Source: Eunapius fragilis (Eukaryota > Porifera > Demospongiae > Spongillida > Spongillidae). Taken from it: a stretch of 64,000 bases of DNA. Each line of letters begins with the position of its first letter. Within the stretch, counting starts at the first letter, position 1. The position numbers and the translations under genes are program-made. Below are positions 47,301 through 58,543 of this stretch, in pieces. The notes beneath the pieces are model-generated. The model worked only from the letters and a program-made list of their open reading frames with translations, ran no database searches and was not told the DNA's origin. The DNA is taken from the NCBI GenBank assembly GCA_963681505.1, contig OY811990.1:2083472-2147471 (forward strand), read 5' to 3'.

Positions 47301-47706
47301 TGTACATCAACTTACCACTTATTCCTTGTCACCATGGATACTATTTTTTTACAATGCAGTGTGTAAGTATCAATGATGTTGCTTTCGCATTCCACTTTAT
47401 TGCACCTATTTATTCCTTATTATTACGGATACCACTGTGTACAATGTACATAGTGCGTAAGTATCGATGTTTGCATTTCTCATTGCACTTCAACATGACT
47501 AACAATTATTTCTTTCCACCATGGATGTGCAATACTGAAGCCGGTAAGTTTCAAAGTATAATTCATATACTACACTGTCATGCTATTCTGTTTTGCTATG
47601 CTCTACACCATTATTTCAACATGACCACCATAGAGATGACTCAGGCTCAGAAAATGGTCAAGAAGCCTTCTGGACATGTAGAATGGTTTTCTGTAGCTGC
47701 TTGTAG
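44338..47706 (+). CDS. secreted-protein gene with array of 3-nt microexons, copy 1
   Basis: Exon 1 (44338-44419) encodes a signal peptide (MLKELFLLVTLLALLSEARP) and a short Cys-containing segment, ending with T before GTAAGC (phase 1). About 30 units of 85-100 bp follow, to about 47545. Most contain CAG or TAG, then NNN, then GTAAGTATC, as if each were a 3-nt exon. Examples are TGC 44807-44809, ACT 44888-44890, TCT 44988-44990, a 6-nt case at 45624-45629 and a 9-nt case at 47023-47031. The last exon (47645-47706) starts with 2 nt completing a codon, also phase 1, and ends FCSCL. The alternative is one uninterrupted 98-codon frame (44338-44634), with the units as an intronic satellite. Some microexons (AAT, GAT) give stops in phase 1. 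Function is unknown. Confidence 0.5.
44735..47645 (+). repeat. about 90-bp tandem array with AG-NNN-GTAAGT in each unit, copy 1
   Basis: The consensus unit runs GTAAGTATCAATGATGTTGC, a pyrimidine-rich middle, GTTGCCATGGATACTACTA and AACAATGCAG. Units 46190-47000 are closely alike. Units 44800-45950 are diverged and yet keep the AG-NNN-GTAAGT core. About four units have lost it (near 45215, 46030, 47195 and 45465). Confidence 0.9.
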
Positions 47707-48057
47707 ATAGTGACCATAGTTTGATTTGAAATGAGGCATTTTATCAGTCATAAGCTGTGTTGCTGATGCAAAATACTACCCAAATTCACTGTATCATTCT
47801 CTTAATAGTTTTGCAAAGCCACTTGTAGTCCATTATTTGGGTGTAAAATGAATATTGCATGTTCTTCTTCACATATATAATTTTGTGGATAAAACTTATC
47901 TACGTTATAAAATGGGCAGGGGCTTCCCCTCGATCAGACCACAGAGGGCTATCCCTAATTAGTACGTGCACCCCTTCAGCGATTAGCCATGCACCCCGGC
48001 CGGTTTCGGAACTATTAACACCGCATCCGAGAATAATCTATAGAGGGATTGGCAACG
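47707..48057 (+). other. 3' flank of copy 1 and TIR relic
   Basis: Up to about 48020 the sequence matches the reverse complement of about 50240-50551, the 3' flank of copy 2. At 48029-48057 lies a single relic terminus related to the 1180-2068 element. Confidence 0.55.
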
Positions 48058-49090
48058 GTCCCACTTAACACTAATTAACGCGTGCCATCCGCAGCCGAAT
48101 CCGTAGAAATGTATTATAAACTACACACGTACGTAATATACATGGAATAGTATGCCTATAGCTGCTCCCTGATGCCTTTTCAGTTTCTAAGAGAGCCCAC
48201 TCTAGGATGCTTCAGCTGCATCATTCTTTATCTCAACATTTCTTGGGCAGAGAGGAGTACACTGTTAAAAAAAGGCCTGAGGGGTGTAAGGTTTGAGGGG
48301 TGTTACAGCCCAGGTGGTGTTTTGGTATGGGTGGTGGCAGAGTATGCTAGGGTGTTAACACCGCACCCCACTAATAATGGGGTGTTACGACATTATAAAG
48401 GTGTGCTGCCATAACACTGATTAACCGCCCAGTGTATGGGTTCCAAGCCTTCTTTGTAATTACTTTTTGAAGGTTGAGGGCGTGGTTTGCGAGATGACAT
48501 GGCCGCCGATTAGGTATATGTATGCAAACCACTTACCGTTACTAAACGTTACGTCTAACATACATGTAGGCTTGCCTTGGCCCGGGCGTTCATTTGTAGA
48601 CTATCGTGCACTAGTGCGTTTGTATACACGTTAACGTCGCTTTGTCAACGTGCAGTTTATGAAGTCTTGCCTGCAGTGTTCATGAATGTGCCGCTGTGCT
48701 TACGAAGGTGACCGGTACTCAGGTATGCATGTGTATATACCATTGCTTAATACGCAAGCAGCATGCAAGCTTGTTTATCCTCATGCATGCCGCTTTGTAT
48801 CTTAAAGATAAAATGGCGGCATCAAGGAGACCCGAGAAGAAACGGTCCGCTAAAAGGCAACGTTATTGGTAGATTCCTGAATCTGCTCGCCGGCTTGGCG
48901 AAGAGAGTGCGGTACGGGAAGGCTAAGCGTACCCTGCAAAACCAAACGAGGCCATCGAAAGAGTAAACCGATAAAGTTATTCAAAGGTATGTACATGTAG
49001 CTACCTACTCTTTCTAAGCTTGGTTTACAATATGACATTGGTGGCTGAACATTACGGATCAATGTGCACGAACAGAGTAAAAATGAATGA
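48058..49090. other. no firm gene; broken basic frame at 48813
   Basis: From the ATG at 48813 a plus-strand frame reads a basic start (PEKKRSAKRQRYW) resembling the Lys/Arg-element repeats, but it stops after 19 codons. I saw nothing else of note. The segment lies between the two inverted microexon genes. Confidence 0.3.
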
Positions 49091-49383
49091 AACAAGTAAG
49101 TAAAAAACCTTCTCTATGAAAAAGTTGGTGGGATTAAGGATTTAAAGGCAATGGTTGTGTAAAGAGCAAAGAAACAAGGGTCTGTAATAGTAAGGGAAAA
49201 TGTCATAGTCCTATATTTAGCACACGAACATAGTATATATATGCTACAAACGGGCTAAATATAGGACTATGTCATTTTCCCTTACTATTACGGACCCTTG
49301 TTTCCCTGCTTTTTACACCACCATTGCCTTCAAATCCTATATCCCACCAACTTTCTCATGGAGAAGGTTTTTAATTTACTTGT
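49091..49383. mobile_element. fold-back element of family F (49-kb copy)
   Basis: A 293-bp inverted repeat with ends ACAAGTAAGTAAAAAACC and TTTTTAATTTACTTGT, and apex TCCTATATTTAGCAC. The stem middle (TAGTAAGGGAAAATGTCATA) is again different from other copies but complementary within this one. Confidence 0.85.
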
Positions 49384-49567
49384 ATTTTTTAAGAGTCAGG
49401 TGCGTATACTACGATGGTTAGTGAATACAATCGACACCTGCGGATTCTTGGAATATACCTATATATGCGTATTTGTGAAATATAAGATCACATGGCATAT
49501 GAATGGTATACCAGAATTATACGCATAAATATACACACTGTATACTACTTTTGTTGCACAGTGAAAA

Positions 49568-49695
49568 TGATCATGACTGTCTTTGCCTTCTGGTTCGATA
49601 GCAACAAAGAGCTAAATTATCCGTTTCTTGGTACGCGAGTTATACACGGGTCGCGTTTTCTTAAGGATTTCAAGACCCGGGTCATGTCAGGATGA
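49568..49695. repeat. dispersed repeat with GACCCGGGTC, copy 2 (inverted)
   Basis: The inverted counterpart of 22590-22745. It directly follows the GCGTATA-type repeat ending at 49564. Confidence 0.6.
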
Positions 49696-50239
49696 GGCAA
49701 TTTAACAGGTTCTGATAAATGGTGGTAACCTCAACTCTTAAGTCAGCTCGACAATTGACAGGAAACGCAGGTAACAACTGCATTAGTCCACACGTTCCAC
49801 CGCACATATTCATATGCTCGCACAATTTGCAAATTCTGTGACCAAAGCACTTGGCACAGCTGCATGATAGTGTTGCTAACTAAGTAAATGTTGATTGTTT
49901 GCCTCAGCAACCTTACCTCAGAGACTTGGAGTGCAGCAGGGAGATCCATCGGTTCCTCTATTCTTTGACTTAGTCTGCACATGACATTTGTCATCCTGAA
50001 TGAACAGCTTAAGGGTATATGAATTGTGGTTTGACTGATAATTCTAGTTGTTAAGCCATGGAAATGATTATGAAATATACAAGGAGTTAGTGAAACAACG
50101 TTATTGAGCAAGTACGTATAACCGCATTGCAGGTCTAATAATTGCATGCCTATGCATAATCATTCCTCATGCAACCCATGCAGCACATGTATATACAAAA
50201 GTCACATGCACACGCATCAATGTTTATCCATGCACATGT
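49696..50239. other. no gene seen
   Basis: No supported feature. A 134-codon minus-strand frame at 49743-50147 has no recognisable domain. Confidence 0.4.
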
Positions 50240-50551
50240 ATACATACACTATTAATAGTTCCAAAACCGGCTGGCGTTGATAACCGCTGTGCACGTACTA
50301 ATTAGGGAAGGCCCTCTGTGGTCTGAGGGGAAGCCCCTGTCTATTTTGTATGTAGAGAAGTTTTAATTCACAATTTTATGTATGTGAAGAAGAATAATAT
50401 TCATTTTACACCCAAATATTGGGCTACAATTGGCTTTGCAAAACAATCTAGAGAATGATGCAGTGAATTGTGGGTAGTATTTTTCATCAGTAACACAGCT
50501 TATGACTGATAAAATGCCTTAAGTTCAAATCAAACTATTGTCACTACATTT

Positions 50552-53126
50552 CTACAAGCAGCTACAGAAAACCAACCTGCATGTCCAAAAGGCTCCTAGA
50601 CAGTTTTCTAAGCCTGTAAGAATGACGTGGTTTAATTCATGAGAAAACACATTATTCAAACATATGATGGTCATGTTTAAATAATTAATGGTGATGAGCA
50701 TAGCAAAACAGAATAGCATGACAATATAATGACAATATAATACCTTGAAACTTACCAGCTTCAGTATTGCACATCCATGGTGGCATGAAATTATTGTTAG
50801 TTATGTTGAAGTGCAGAGAAATGCAATCATTGATACTTATGCAGTACATTTTACACAGTGGTATCCATAATAATAAGGAATAAGCAGGTATGATAAAGTG
50901 GAATGCGAGAGCAACATCATTGATACTTACACACTGCATTGTACAAAATAGTATCCATGGTGACAATCAATAAGTGGTAAGTTACCGTACAATGAGATAT
51001 GCGAAGTTATTTACACTTACACACTGAAATGTCCATAAAGTGTACAAAGTGAGTAGACACGTTAAGGGAATGAAACATCATTGACACGTACATACTACAG
51101 TGTTCGCACTAGTATCCATGGCAACATCAAAATAAGTAGATATGGTAAGGTGCAAAGGGAAATGTAACATCATTGATACTTACAAGCTGCATAGTTCATA
51201 GTAGTATCCATGGAAACATCAAAGAAGTACGTATGGTAAGGTGCAAAAGGAAATGCAACATTATTAATACTTACACCCTGCATTGTTCATAGTAGTATCC
51301 ATGGCAGCAGAGAGTATGTAGATATGGTATGGTGCAATGGGAAATGGAGCATCAATAATACATACTATCTGCATTGTTCATAGTAGTATCCATGGCAACA
51401 GAGAATAAGTAGGTATGGTAAGGTGCAATGGGAAATGCAGCATCAATGATACTGTCTGCATTGTTCATTGTAGTATCCATGGCAACAGAGAATAAGTAGG
51501 TATGGTAAGGTGAAATGGGAAATGCAAAACAATTTATATATACAATCTGCATAAATCCATAACAATGATTAAGTAGGTATGGAGGTGCAATGGAAAATGC
51601 AACATCATAGATACTTTCAAAACGCCGACAGTATCCATGGCAACATGGGTTAAAGTAGGTGTGTGGTAAAGGTTCACTCAGTACATTATTGATACTTACA
51701 CACTGGATTGCGATAGAATCCATGGTGACAAAGGCCGGAATAATTGAACATGTCAATGTGCTATGTGAAAAGTGCCATCATAGACACTTACTGGCTGGTG
51801 TGAATGGTTAAAATGAATGGTGAGGCATGTTAAGTAAGGAAATGCAACATAACTGATACTTACAGCCTGCGTTGTTAGGAATAGAATCCGTGGTGACAAG
51901 AATGACAAATGTCAAATTGAAGCACAACGTCATTGATACTTACTTTCTGCATCATTTGTAATAGTATTGGCAAGGAACACATTTTCAAGTTATTGTACAA
52001 TTTAAAATGAAATATCACTTACGCATCCATGTTGACCACGGTAAGTAGCCATGTGATGCATTGGCACAACGAGAAATGCAATGTCATTAAACTTTCTGAT
52101 TAAAAGCATAATGAATAAGAATGCATTTGCATATTATGGTGGAATGCAACATGATTATTGATACAAGCTGGATTTTTTAAACATGTGTTCATGCATGGTG
52201 GTAAAGCCGGGATAATTAAACATGTTAAGGCAACATCACAATGCTCAAGTAGAGACATGCATGTTAAGTTGCAATGGGAAATGCAACATCTTGGATACTT
52301 ACATTCTAATGTTCATAATGATAACCAAGAAGGACAAGGAATACGTAGGCATATTATGGTGCAATGAGAAATGCAACATTGATAATACTTGCAAGCGTCT
52401 TCATTGTTCATAGTAGAACATAAGGGGCATGATGAGTAAAATTAGGCATGTTTTCGTGTGAAGGGAAATGCAACACCATTGATACTTACAGCCTGCATTG
52501 ATCATTGTGATTTTGATGGAGAGCCGAGAAATACGTAGAGGTACAGTATGCTAAGGTGCAGTGGAAAATGTAACATGATTTAATCTTACAGTCTGCAGTT
52601 GTCATGAGTTGTCCATGGATAAGTTGGTATCGTAATGTACAATCTCAAATGCAGCATCATTGATACTTACGCACTGCATTGTTCAGAATCGGCAAAGAAT
52701 AAGCCAACAAGCACAGCAAGATGCAGTGTAATTGCAGAGACTTACCTCCAATTTCTGGATGATAAGAGCAATATGTCAGAATGCAAGTTGTTACGCGATG
52801 CTATAAATGGATTATTCGAATATTCTGAACTGGACCTGGAACGTCACACTTTCAGAATTCAACGTTTCTTCAGATACGGGTAGAACTACAAATTAATACA
52901 CGCCTTTACAGCAATGTTCTTACTCTCTAGAATGTTGTCACAATTATCGAATAATTCACTGCTATCAACCCTCAGACCCCTTCGATATCGACCTCTTCGC
53001 TCATCTTCAGTGGATCTTCTGAATACCAAATGACGTACGCTTACAGTCGCAAACCTCATAGCGCTCAGGACGGGCGTCAGGTTGAAGCGCCAGGAAGGTC
53101 ACAAGAAGAAACAGTTCCTTCAGCAT
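50552..53126 (-). CDS. secreted-protein gene with microexon array, copy 2
   Basis: The minus-strand paralogue of copy 1. Exon 1 starts at the ATG at 53126 (signal peptide MLKELFLLVTFLALQPDARP) and ends GACT before GTAAGC. Downstream of that point the frame is not kept, which supports a real donor there. A 9-nt candidate exon at 52746-52754 has CAG before and GTAAGT after. About 20 array units follow with 3-nt candidates (TGC, ACT, GCT, AAT and others), plus one 6-nt case near 52390. The last exon is 50552-50613, the same 62-nt length, phase and stop as copy 1, preceded by TTCTTACAG. Between copies 1 and 2 the last exon has four silent changes and no indel. The product is presumed secreted; its function is unknown. 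Confidence 0.5.
50740..52755 (-). repeat. about 90-bp microexon-like array, copy 2
   Basis: Reads on the plus strand as repeated GATACTTACANNCTGCATTG. Units are more diverged and more unequal in length than in copy 1, but AG-NNN-GTAAGT is retained in most. Confidence 0.85.
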
Positions 53127-54823
53127 TCTTTGTATTTCAGCCGGCTGTCGCAAGGGTATGAAATACCACGCTAACGATTTGCTTTTAAAATAAACGGCGG
53201 GGATTATGAATACTTTTGTCATTTTTCAAAACCGCGGATTTTACAAGTCACAAGAATCCTTACTTTATTAATTCCTGGAAAAACGAAACTTTAGGCATGC
53301 ACCTCACTGTATGCAGGCTGTCGTTTATCACTGACATGACAGTGTGAAACCTATTCCTTTCCCCTGATGACAATCTGTATGCAGACCGTGAAGGCCACAA
53401 GGATCTGTGTGCGTTTCCGCCATTTCGTTATTCTATCCGCATCGATTAGCTTCCATTTTTTCTATTCTCCATTTTATTGGGAGCACCAATTCTGCCCGAT
53501 TTTTTTCCGTTCAAATGTCGACGCTTTCATTAACGAGTGACCTTAGCCCTTTTAGCTGTGCACCAGCGGGTGTGCAATTGTACCCCCGGGTGAACATTCA
53601 AGACAATAGACATTAACGAGTGAGTCGAGAAATTCAACGAAACTGAGTGCTGCAATGATATAGTTCATTTGTTAGTCCCTGCATGCAAATGTAGAGAAAA
53701 CCAAATAGTGAAGTATTGCAAATTTGGAATGGAAACAAGATTAGACCGGAATGGATATCGGGCTTCAATAATAACTGCAAAGCCGCACCCATATCTGTAC
53801 CGCTGGGCGTAGCCATTTACGGTATTAATTATAACCGACGATGCTGGACGGAATGGGCTCCAGCTGTCAGCTCTGTGCATGTAGTGTATACTGCAGCTGG
53901 TGATAAATAGACTCAACACCTCGATTAGATCGCAACTTCTCGATTAGATTGCGCAAATTTAAGAATGCTTTTCTTAATGAAGCTATCCGAATGTACATGT
54001 ATCTGTATCAGTTTCCCACAGTACAATAAAAATTCGCGTTCTTAACTCAGCTCCATGGACGGCATGTATGACTGGACTAGATCTTTGTGCACACTTATTT
54101 ATGAATGTGCTTAACTAGTATGTGGGAAAGTGGGCTTGATGCTTCTCTCCTTGTCCCATCATTCATGTGCTGCCTACATTGCCTCCCCGTGGTAGTGCTC
54201 TTCAGAATATTTGGAGAAGCCGAGTTTCGATGGCGGCAGGACAGATGTTGTTGCCATGGGAATTGATGTAACCCGAGATCTGCATTAAAATAGAGTCTCT
54301 TGATGTTGTGTACGAAGTAGTAACCGCAGATTGTAGAAGTTGCACGAAGTTGTAACCGCAGATTTTTAGTTTTTAGAACCCTAAAAGCAGTTTTTACTGA
54401 GTGTAACATGCACCTGTCCAACCCAACACTGCCTAAACTTTGAGCAGTTTAATTTCTTGGACCAGTTGATTCTCAATGACATAATGATCAGGTTGAATAT
54501 TGTTAACTGTACTTCTAAGTAAAGGTGGATTAACACCAACACCACTCAGAATGCCATCCAATTTGGAGTACCACATATGTCGACCGCAGTGTTCTATTTG
54601 ACAAGACTCTCTTGGTCTCCTTGATTGTGAAGTTTTCGTCAGTCGAGATATTATGTATGCCATTTCGTAGATGATCACAATGGCTCTCCAAACTGGACAT
54701 TAGAGCTGCCATAGCTAATATCTATGGTGCTGCCATCTGCTCTATAGTGCCGTCATAAATATTAGTCGTCTGCGGCGTTTCTGGCGAACCGGTGCTGCTA
54801 ATTCTCCTACTCTGCTGATTAAA
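52203..54823. repeat. left arm of 2.6-kb inverted duplication
   Basis: Nearly identical to the reverse complement of 61121-63733. It covers the start of microexon gene copy 2, its 5' flank and about 1.5 kb beyond. An 82-codon chance frame inside is identical in both arms. The arm ends are sharp (AAAGCCGGGATAATT at the outer end, ATCAGCAGAGTAGGAG at the inner). Confidence 0.9.
53127..54823. other. 5' flank of copy 2 and duplicated non-coding DNA
   Basis: 53220-53400 is the conserved promoter-side flank shared by the three gene copies. From 53400 to 54823 no coding region is recognisable. Frames of 60-108 codons occur in both arms but have no protein character. Confidence 0.45.
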
Positions 54824-54923
54824 AATAAACTGTCAGATATACATGTATACACAGATCTACGCAAGCAATCACGCAAGCTGCATGCATGAATTTTACAAGT
54901 TGCATTTGATCCAACAAATTGAT

Positions 54924-55696
54924 TCAAGTGTAGAATCCTTCATATTTTTTGCCAAATGTCAGTCCAACTCCACTGAAGACTCGTTCAACTGAAGCACTAG
55001 TTGCAGGAACTCCAAGATATTGTCTTGCAATTTTTGCAATATGAGGAAATGCATTCTCATTTTGTTGCCACCAAACCAATGGATCACTCCTAGCTGAAAC
55101 TGCAGGGATGCTTAAATATTGGTCACATTCCTCCTTGTGTGACATAATGGTTTAGAGGCTATCTTATCAGCATCATCTTGAAAAAACCTTCTACGCTAAT
55201 ACCATGTTCTTTTTTGGTAGAAAATGAAGTACCAATGTTCTCTGCAATAATAGCTTCAGCAATCAATTGCCGTCAATCCCTTCGTTCACCACTTCTATGA
55301 TACTTTCTGTACTGTTGTCATCTATAGTATCATTTGGTGTTCGTGACCCAGTAGGTTGTACGGCTGGTGGGGTCGCGGTGACTAATTTAATCGCTGCCTT
55401 CTTATTAGTTCCTCTGCTTGACTTCTTGTCATAATTTTCTTGCCATATACCTTCTCAAACGCAGCGACCATTCATTCATAGCCAGCGAGGTTAGTGATGG
55501 GTTCCCATGTGTTGCGTGCCGCAGTCCAACCTACCCACTTAATCTCGTACTCTGGCTTTCCTTTCTCAGTTCCACGGCCGATAATCTCCTCCGGAATACC
55601 CTGGTGCTTTGGCAAGGAAGCTGCAATTGCAACTTGATTGTAAGAGACCTTAGCATTGTCTGACGAAGAAGCCTTGCCTGTGATGCTTCTTTTCAT
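54924..55696 (-). pseudogene. chromodomain plus hAT dimerisation domain, decayed
   Basis: The frame 55696-55472 holds a chromodomain (EEIIGRGTEKGKPEYEIKWV then NTWEP, residues about 35-70), which in related proteins binds methylated histone tails. It is broken by a frameshift but continues (AAFEKVYGKKIMTR) to about 55400. Downstream on the same strand, 55145-54924 encodes a hAT C-terminal dimerisation domain (DPLVWWQQNE, YLGVPATSASVERVFS). The middle of the transposase is absent. It therefore looks like an internally deleted hAT element with an N-terminal chromodomain, although two adjacent elements cannot be excluded. Confidence 0.65.
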
Positions 55697-56380
55697 TTTT
55701 TGAAGCTTTATTTAATTTTTAAAAAACCATAATGGTCAAATATCATGTGACCTCTCCGTAATTGTACACCAAATGGACCGTGCATTAGTACAGTTTCTTG
55801 AGTTGACGTCACTGGGAAATATCATTTATATTCAATACACGCACGAGCGAAAATTCCCTCCAAGTAATTATTCATAACACTAATTCGGTTAGTTTTGTCA
55901 CTATCATGAATAATAAGTACATGCAACAATCACTAAGAAAGTGACTGTTACCGATAATATTCAGTAAGAAACTATCTCTTACTGAACGGTAATGAATAAG
56001 AAAGTGTCTTACCGGTTGCTTAATGGTATCGGATAACCGGTTAGCGCTAAGGACAAAGCTTATCGGTAGTTGACACTACTTCCGGTGTAACAGGATAGCT
56101 TGTCCCCCCGGATAGGCTGTCCGCCCTGCGGACACTCTATCCTAGTATACGTTGTACACCTTTAGGATAGCGTGTCCCCTTCGTACAGATGTTTCATCAT
56201 TAGTGGGTTAGACACGCGCTTAAAGTTGCAACTGCTTTAGGATGCTAGATCGACCGACTCGACTGCAAGACGCATGGCCCAAACACTTGGTTTCTAAGAT
56301 TTCTTAGTATTAGTATACCGTATAACACCTCATTTCTCTCACGTGTTTGGAACAGATGAACAGAGTGTGACAAAATCTAA
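55697..56380. repeat. no gene; palindromic GTCC/GGAC segment at 56098-56180
   Basis: 56098-56180 has TGTCCCCCCGGATAGG, GTCCGCCCTGCGGAC and CTATCCTAG, then AGGATAGCGTGTCCCC. It is another version of the GC-tract palindrome design with an AGGATA/TATCCT core. 55880-56050 has repeated AAGAAAGTG and CGGTAAC words. Confidence 0.55.
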
Positions 56381-56650
56381 GTGCGAATGACAGAGCAGAA
56401 AAAGATTCAATTGTACAATGATATCAACAGATATCTCAAGAACAGCGTGTATCGTCCAAATGCTACCAAAAATGACAAACGAGCGATTTGCAGGAGAGCA
56501 TGCAGTTTTGTGTTAAGAGACGGCTTGCTCTATTTTACGGAAGATGGGGCAGACTCAACAGCAAAGCAGCGGATCGTAGATAAAGAGAGTCAAATGAAGG
56601 TGATTACGTCATGTCACGATCAGAAGTTAGGCGAGTCACGATGCTATTGA
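56381..56650 (+). pseudogene. Ginger-like integrase N-terminal exon
   Basis: An 89-codon frame (ATG at 56381 or 56387) resembles the first exon of the 57-60 kb element: YLKNSVYRPNATKNDKR, a basic patch, RDGLLYF and a final SCHDQK in place of the usual ACHxSPEG. The remaining integrase exons do not follow. The next recognisable plus-strand piece is at 60655. Confidence 0.6.
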
Positions 56651-56703
56651 GTTTTAATCTTTTGAGTTAACAGTCGCGACTTACTTTTACCGGTGTCGTA
56701 GGC

Positions 56704-56915
56704 ATGGTTGTCCCCACCGCAAAATGTCCCCCCGGACATTCATGCCTAGGCACCAATGTCCCCCGGACACTCGTGCCTAGGCACCATTGTCCCCCGGACA
56801 ATTATGCCTAGGCATATATGTCCGTAGGGGACATTTATGCCTAGGCATAAATGTCCTACCCTGGGCACGGGGGACACTGGTGCCTAGGATAGAATGTCCT
56901 ACCTTTATAAATACA
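56704..56915. repeat. array of GC-tract palindromes with CCTAGG core
   Basis: Six overlapping units of the plan GGGGGACA, N5-7, GCCTAGGC, N5-7, TGTCCCCC. The arms are as at 4075-4250, but the core is CCTAGG instead of GCTAGC. Confidence 0.85.
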
Positions 56916-57258
56916 GGCCTGACATATACATTTAATACAATGAAATCGTTACACGCTTGATGTGCATGTATTTGCAAACATCATGCTATGTACATGTATG
57001 TGCGTGCCCGCTCGTCCTTGCATTTCATCTGTAAAATCTGATTGTTACAAGTGTGCAAAACTATATTTGGGTAGTTACATAATGTGCAGAGCAGGCTAAT
57101 TAGTTTCTATAAGGCTCTCATTTCAATGCAAGGCATATCCTTGTGTAAATTTAAAATGTAAAGATGTATGAATTAATTAAGATTCATGTGCGAGTATATG
57201 ATTTAGCTTATCCGTGTGTTCAGGAATAATGATTGGTAACATGATATCACAAAAAACT

Positions 57259-57978
57259 TCATGTGTCAGACAGGTATTTGCTGCATGCAGTGCAGAGCCA
57301 TTTATCCTTATCCATCCAAACTCCATCTGGGATGCTCTCACACGTTTGGTGAAATCGTTCATTGCAAAGATCACATTGTGCCATCTTCCCCTCTTCAGGC
57401 AGTCGGCACTTGCATACCAGGTAAACATGCACAACAGATAATTCATTCATCCTGGGCGCTCTTGCCCTTCCAGGAAATGTAGACATTTTGCGATTAACTA
57501 GACAATCCAACAGGTGGGTTCTCATGGACTTCTGTGTGTACATCATCTCTGTGGGACAGGTTCCATTGCAAAGGGAAGTGGCAAAAGCCAAGGCAAAAAG
57601 ACCACAATCATTTGAACCTCTCTGTCTCTGCACTGGATGGAATTTAAGGCTTATTTTCTTCAATGGAGAATAAAGAAGAGATGCTATTTTCTCCTTTGTT
57701 CTATCTGGCAAGTCTTTGTGCAACATACTGTCAAAAATATTGATCTCTCCAAAACAACAACCAATTGTTGAGACCGTTATCCAGTGACTTGATGCCACAT
57801 TTAAAATTTGTACAAATTCTGTTGTCTCAGGTTCAAAAGCTAACACTTCACCAAGGATTGTAGCTTGAAAACCACCAATCATTGGAAATGCTTCCTTTAA
57901 CATTATTTGGCCTGCATGTATTATACTGTCTGATAACCACCTACCTTCTGTCAGGGCATAATAGTCATCCATGTACAA
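57259..57978 (-). CDS. Ulp1-type cysteine protease plus PHD finger exon of Ginger-like element
   Basis: The frame has 239 codons. The first 150 residues match the C48 (Ulp1/SENP) fold with catalytic candidates His in SHWITV (about 65), Asp in IFDSML (about 82), Gln in VQRQRGSNDC (about 117) and the Cys of SNDCGLF (about 123). A PHD finger follows (about 187-236: CKCRLPEEG, CDLCNERFHQTC, WLCTAC). All key residues are present, so this exon is intact. Ginger1 elements are known to carry such protease and PHD domains after the integrase. The protease may cut SUMO-like proteins or the polyprotein, and the PHD may bind histone tails. It lies downstream on the same strand as the integrase exons. Confidence 0.8.
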   Translation of the reverse strand: MYMDDYYALTEGRWLSDSIIHAGQIMLKEAFPMIGGFQATILGEVLAFEPETTEFVQILNVASSHWITVSTIGCCFGEINIFDSMLHKDLPDRTKEKIASLLYSPLKKISLKFHPVQRQRGSNDCGLFALAFATSLCNGTCPTEMMYTQKSMRTHLLDCLVNRKMSTFPGRARAPRMNELSVVHVYLVCKCRLPEEGKMAQCDLCNERFHQTCESIPDGVWMDKDKWLCTACSKYLSDT

Positions 57979-58543
57979 ACTTAGAGATGGAATCCAGAAC
58001 TGTGTAGAGTTTGCACTTTTGTCATCTTTGATTTCCAGAGTACAATCTTTAACTGTGGTAGAAAAGGGTATAGAAAAGGTTATGAAAAATTCAATTAAGT
58101 TGTATGAAATTAACAGAACTGAATGGTTGAAGATTTTTAAGCAGTTGCAGGGAAATTCACACTGTAAATTAAGTGGGTCAAATACAGCATTGTAGCCCTT
58201 AAACCTAATAATGTCAACAATATGCTCTTCAGACAGATTAATAAGCTACCAGTGCCAGTATTTTCACATTATTAGCAGTTTGATTGTTCTAATTTATCAG
58301 TTTTACCATTTCCTACAACTTTGTATATATAATACTAATTCAATGCTTCTTATGTTACTAAAAGCAATATAATTCTTGACTTACACACCTAAATTTATAC
58401 ATTTAGTAATGGTAGCCCAACAGAGCTATAATAGTTAGACCATACAGCTGTTCACACCTTGACAATGTTATACATTTGTCCACCCTTTTCATACAAGAGC
58501 TAAGACTTTCCCATTAGCAGTCTTTAAAGATAAGCATGTGGCA
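57979..58543. other. probable intron between linker and protease exons
   Basis: AT-rich, without coding character, between the two minus-strand exons of the Ginger-like element. Confidence 0.4.

Noticed and set aside
44735..47645. CRISPR-like or plain satellite reading of the 90-bp array
   Set aside because: There is no repeat/spacer alternation: the whole unit is repeated with graded divergence, and the most conserved part is the AG-NNN-GTAAGT core. A plain satellite remains the null hypothesis for the main finding.
50685..52413. Many 60-140 codon frames inside the array regions as genes
   Set aside because: They run across the splice-like cores and repeat units, have no domains, and change frame between units.
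53634..53919. Conserved 60-84 codon frames in both arms of the inverted duplication
   Set aside because: Both arms are almost identical DNA, so frame conservation carries no evidence of selection.
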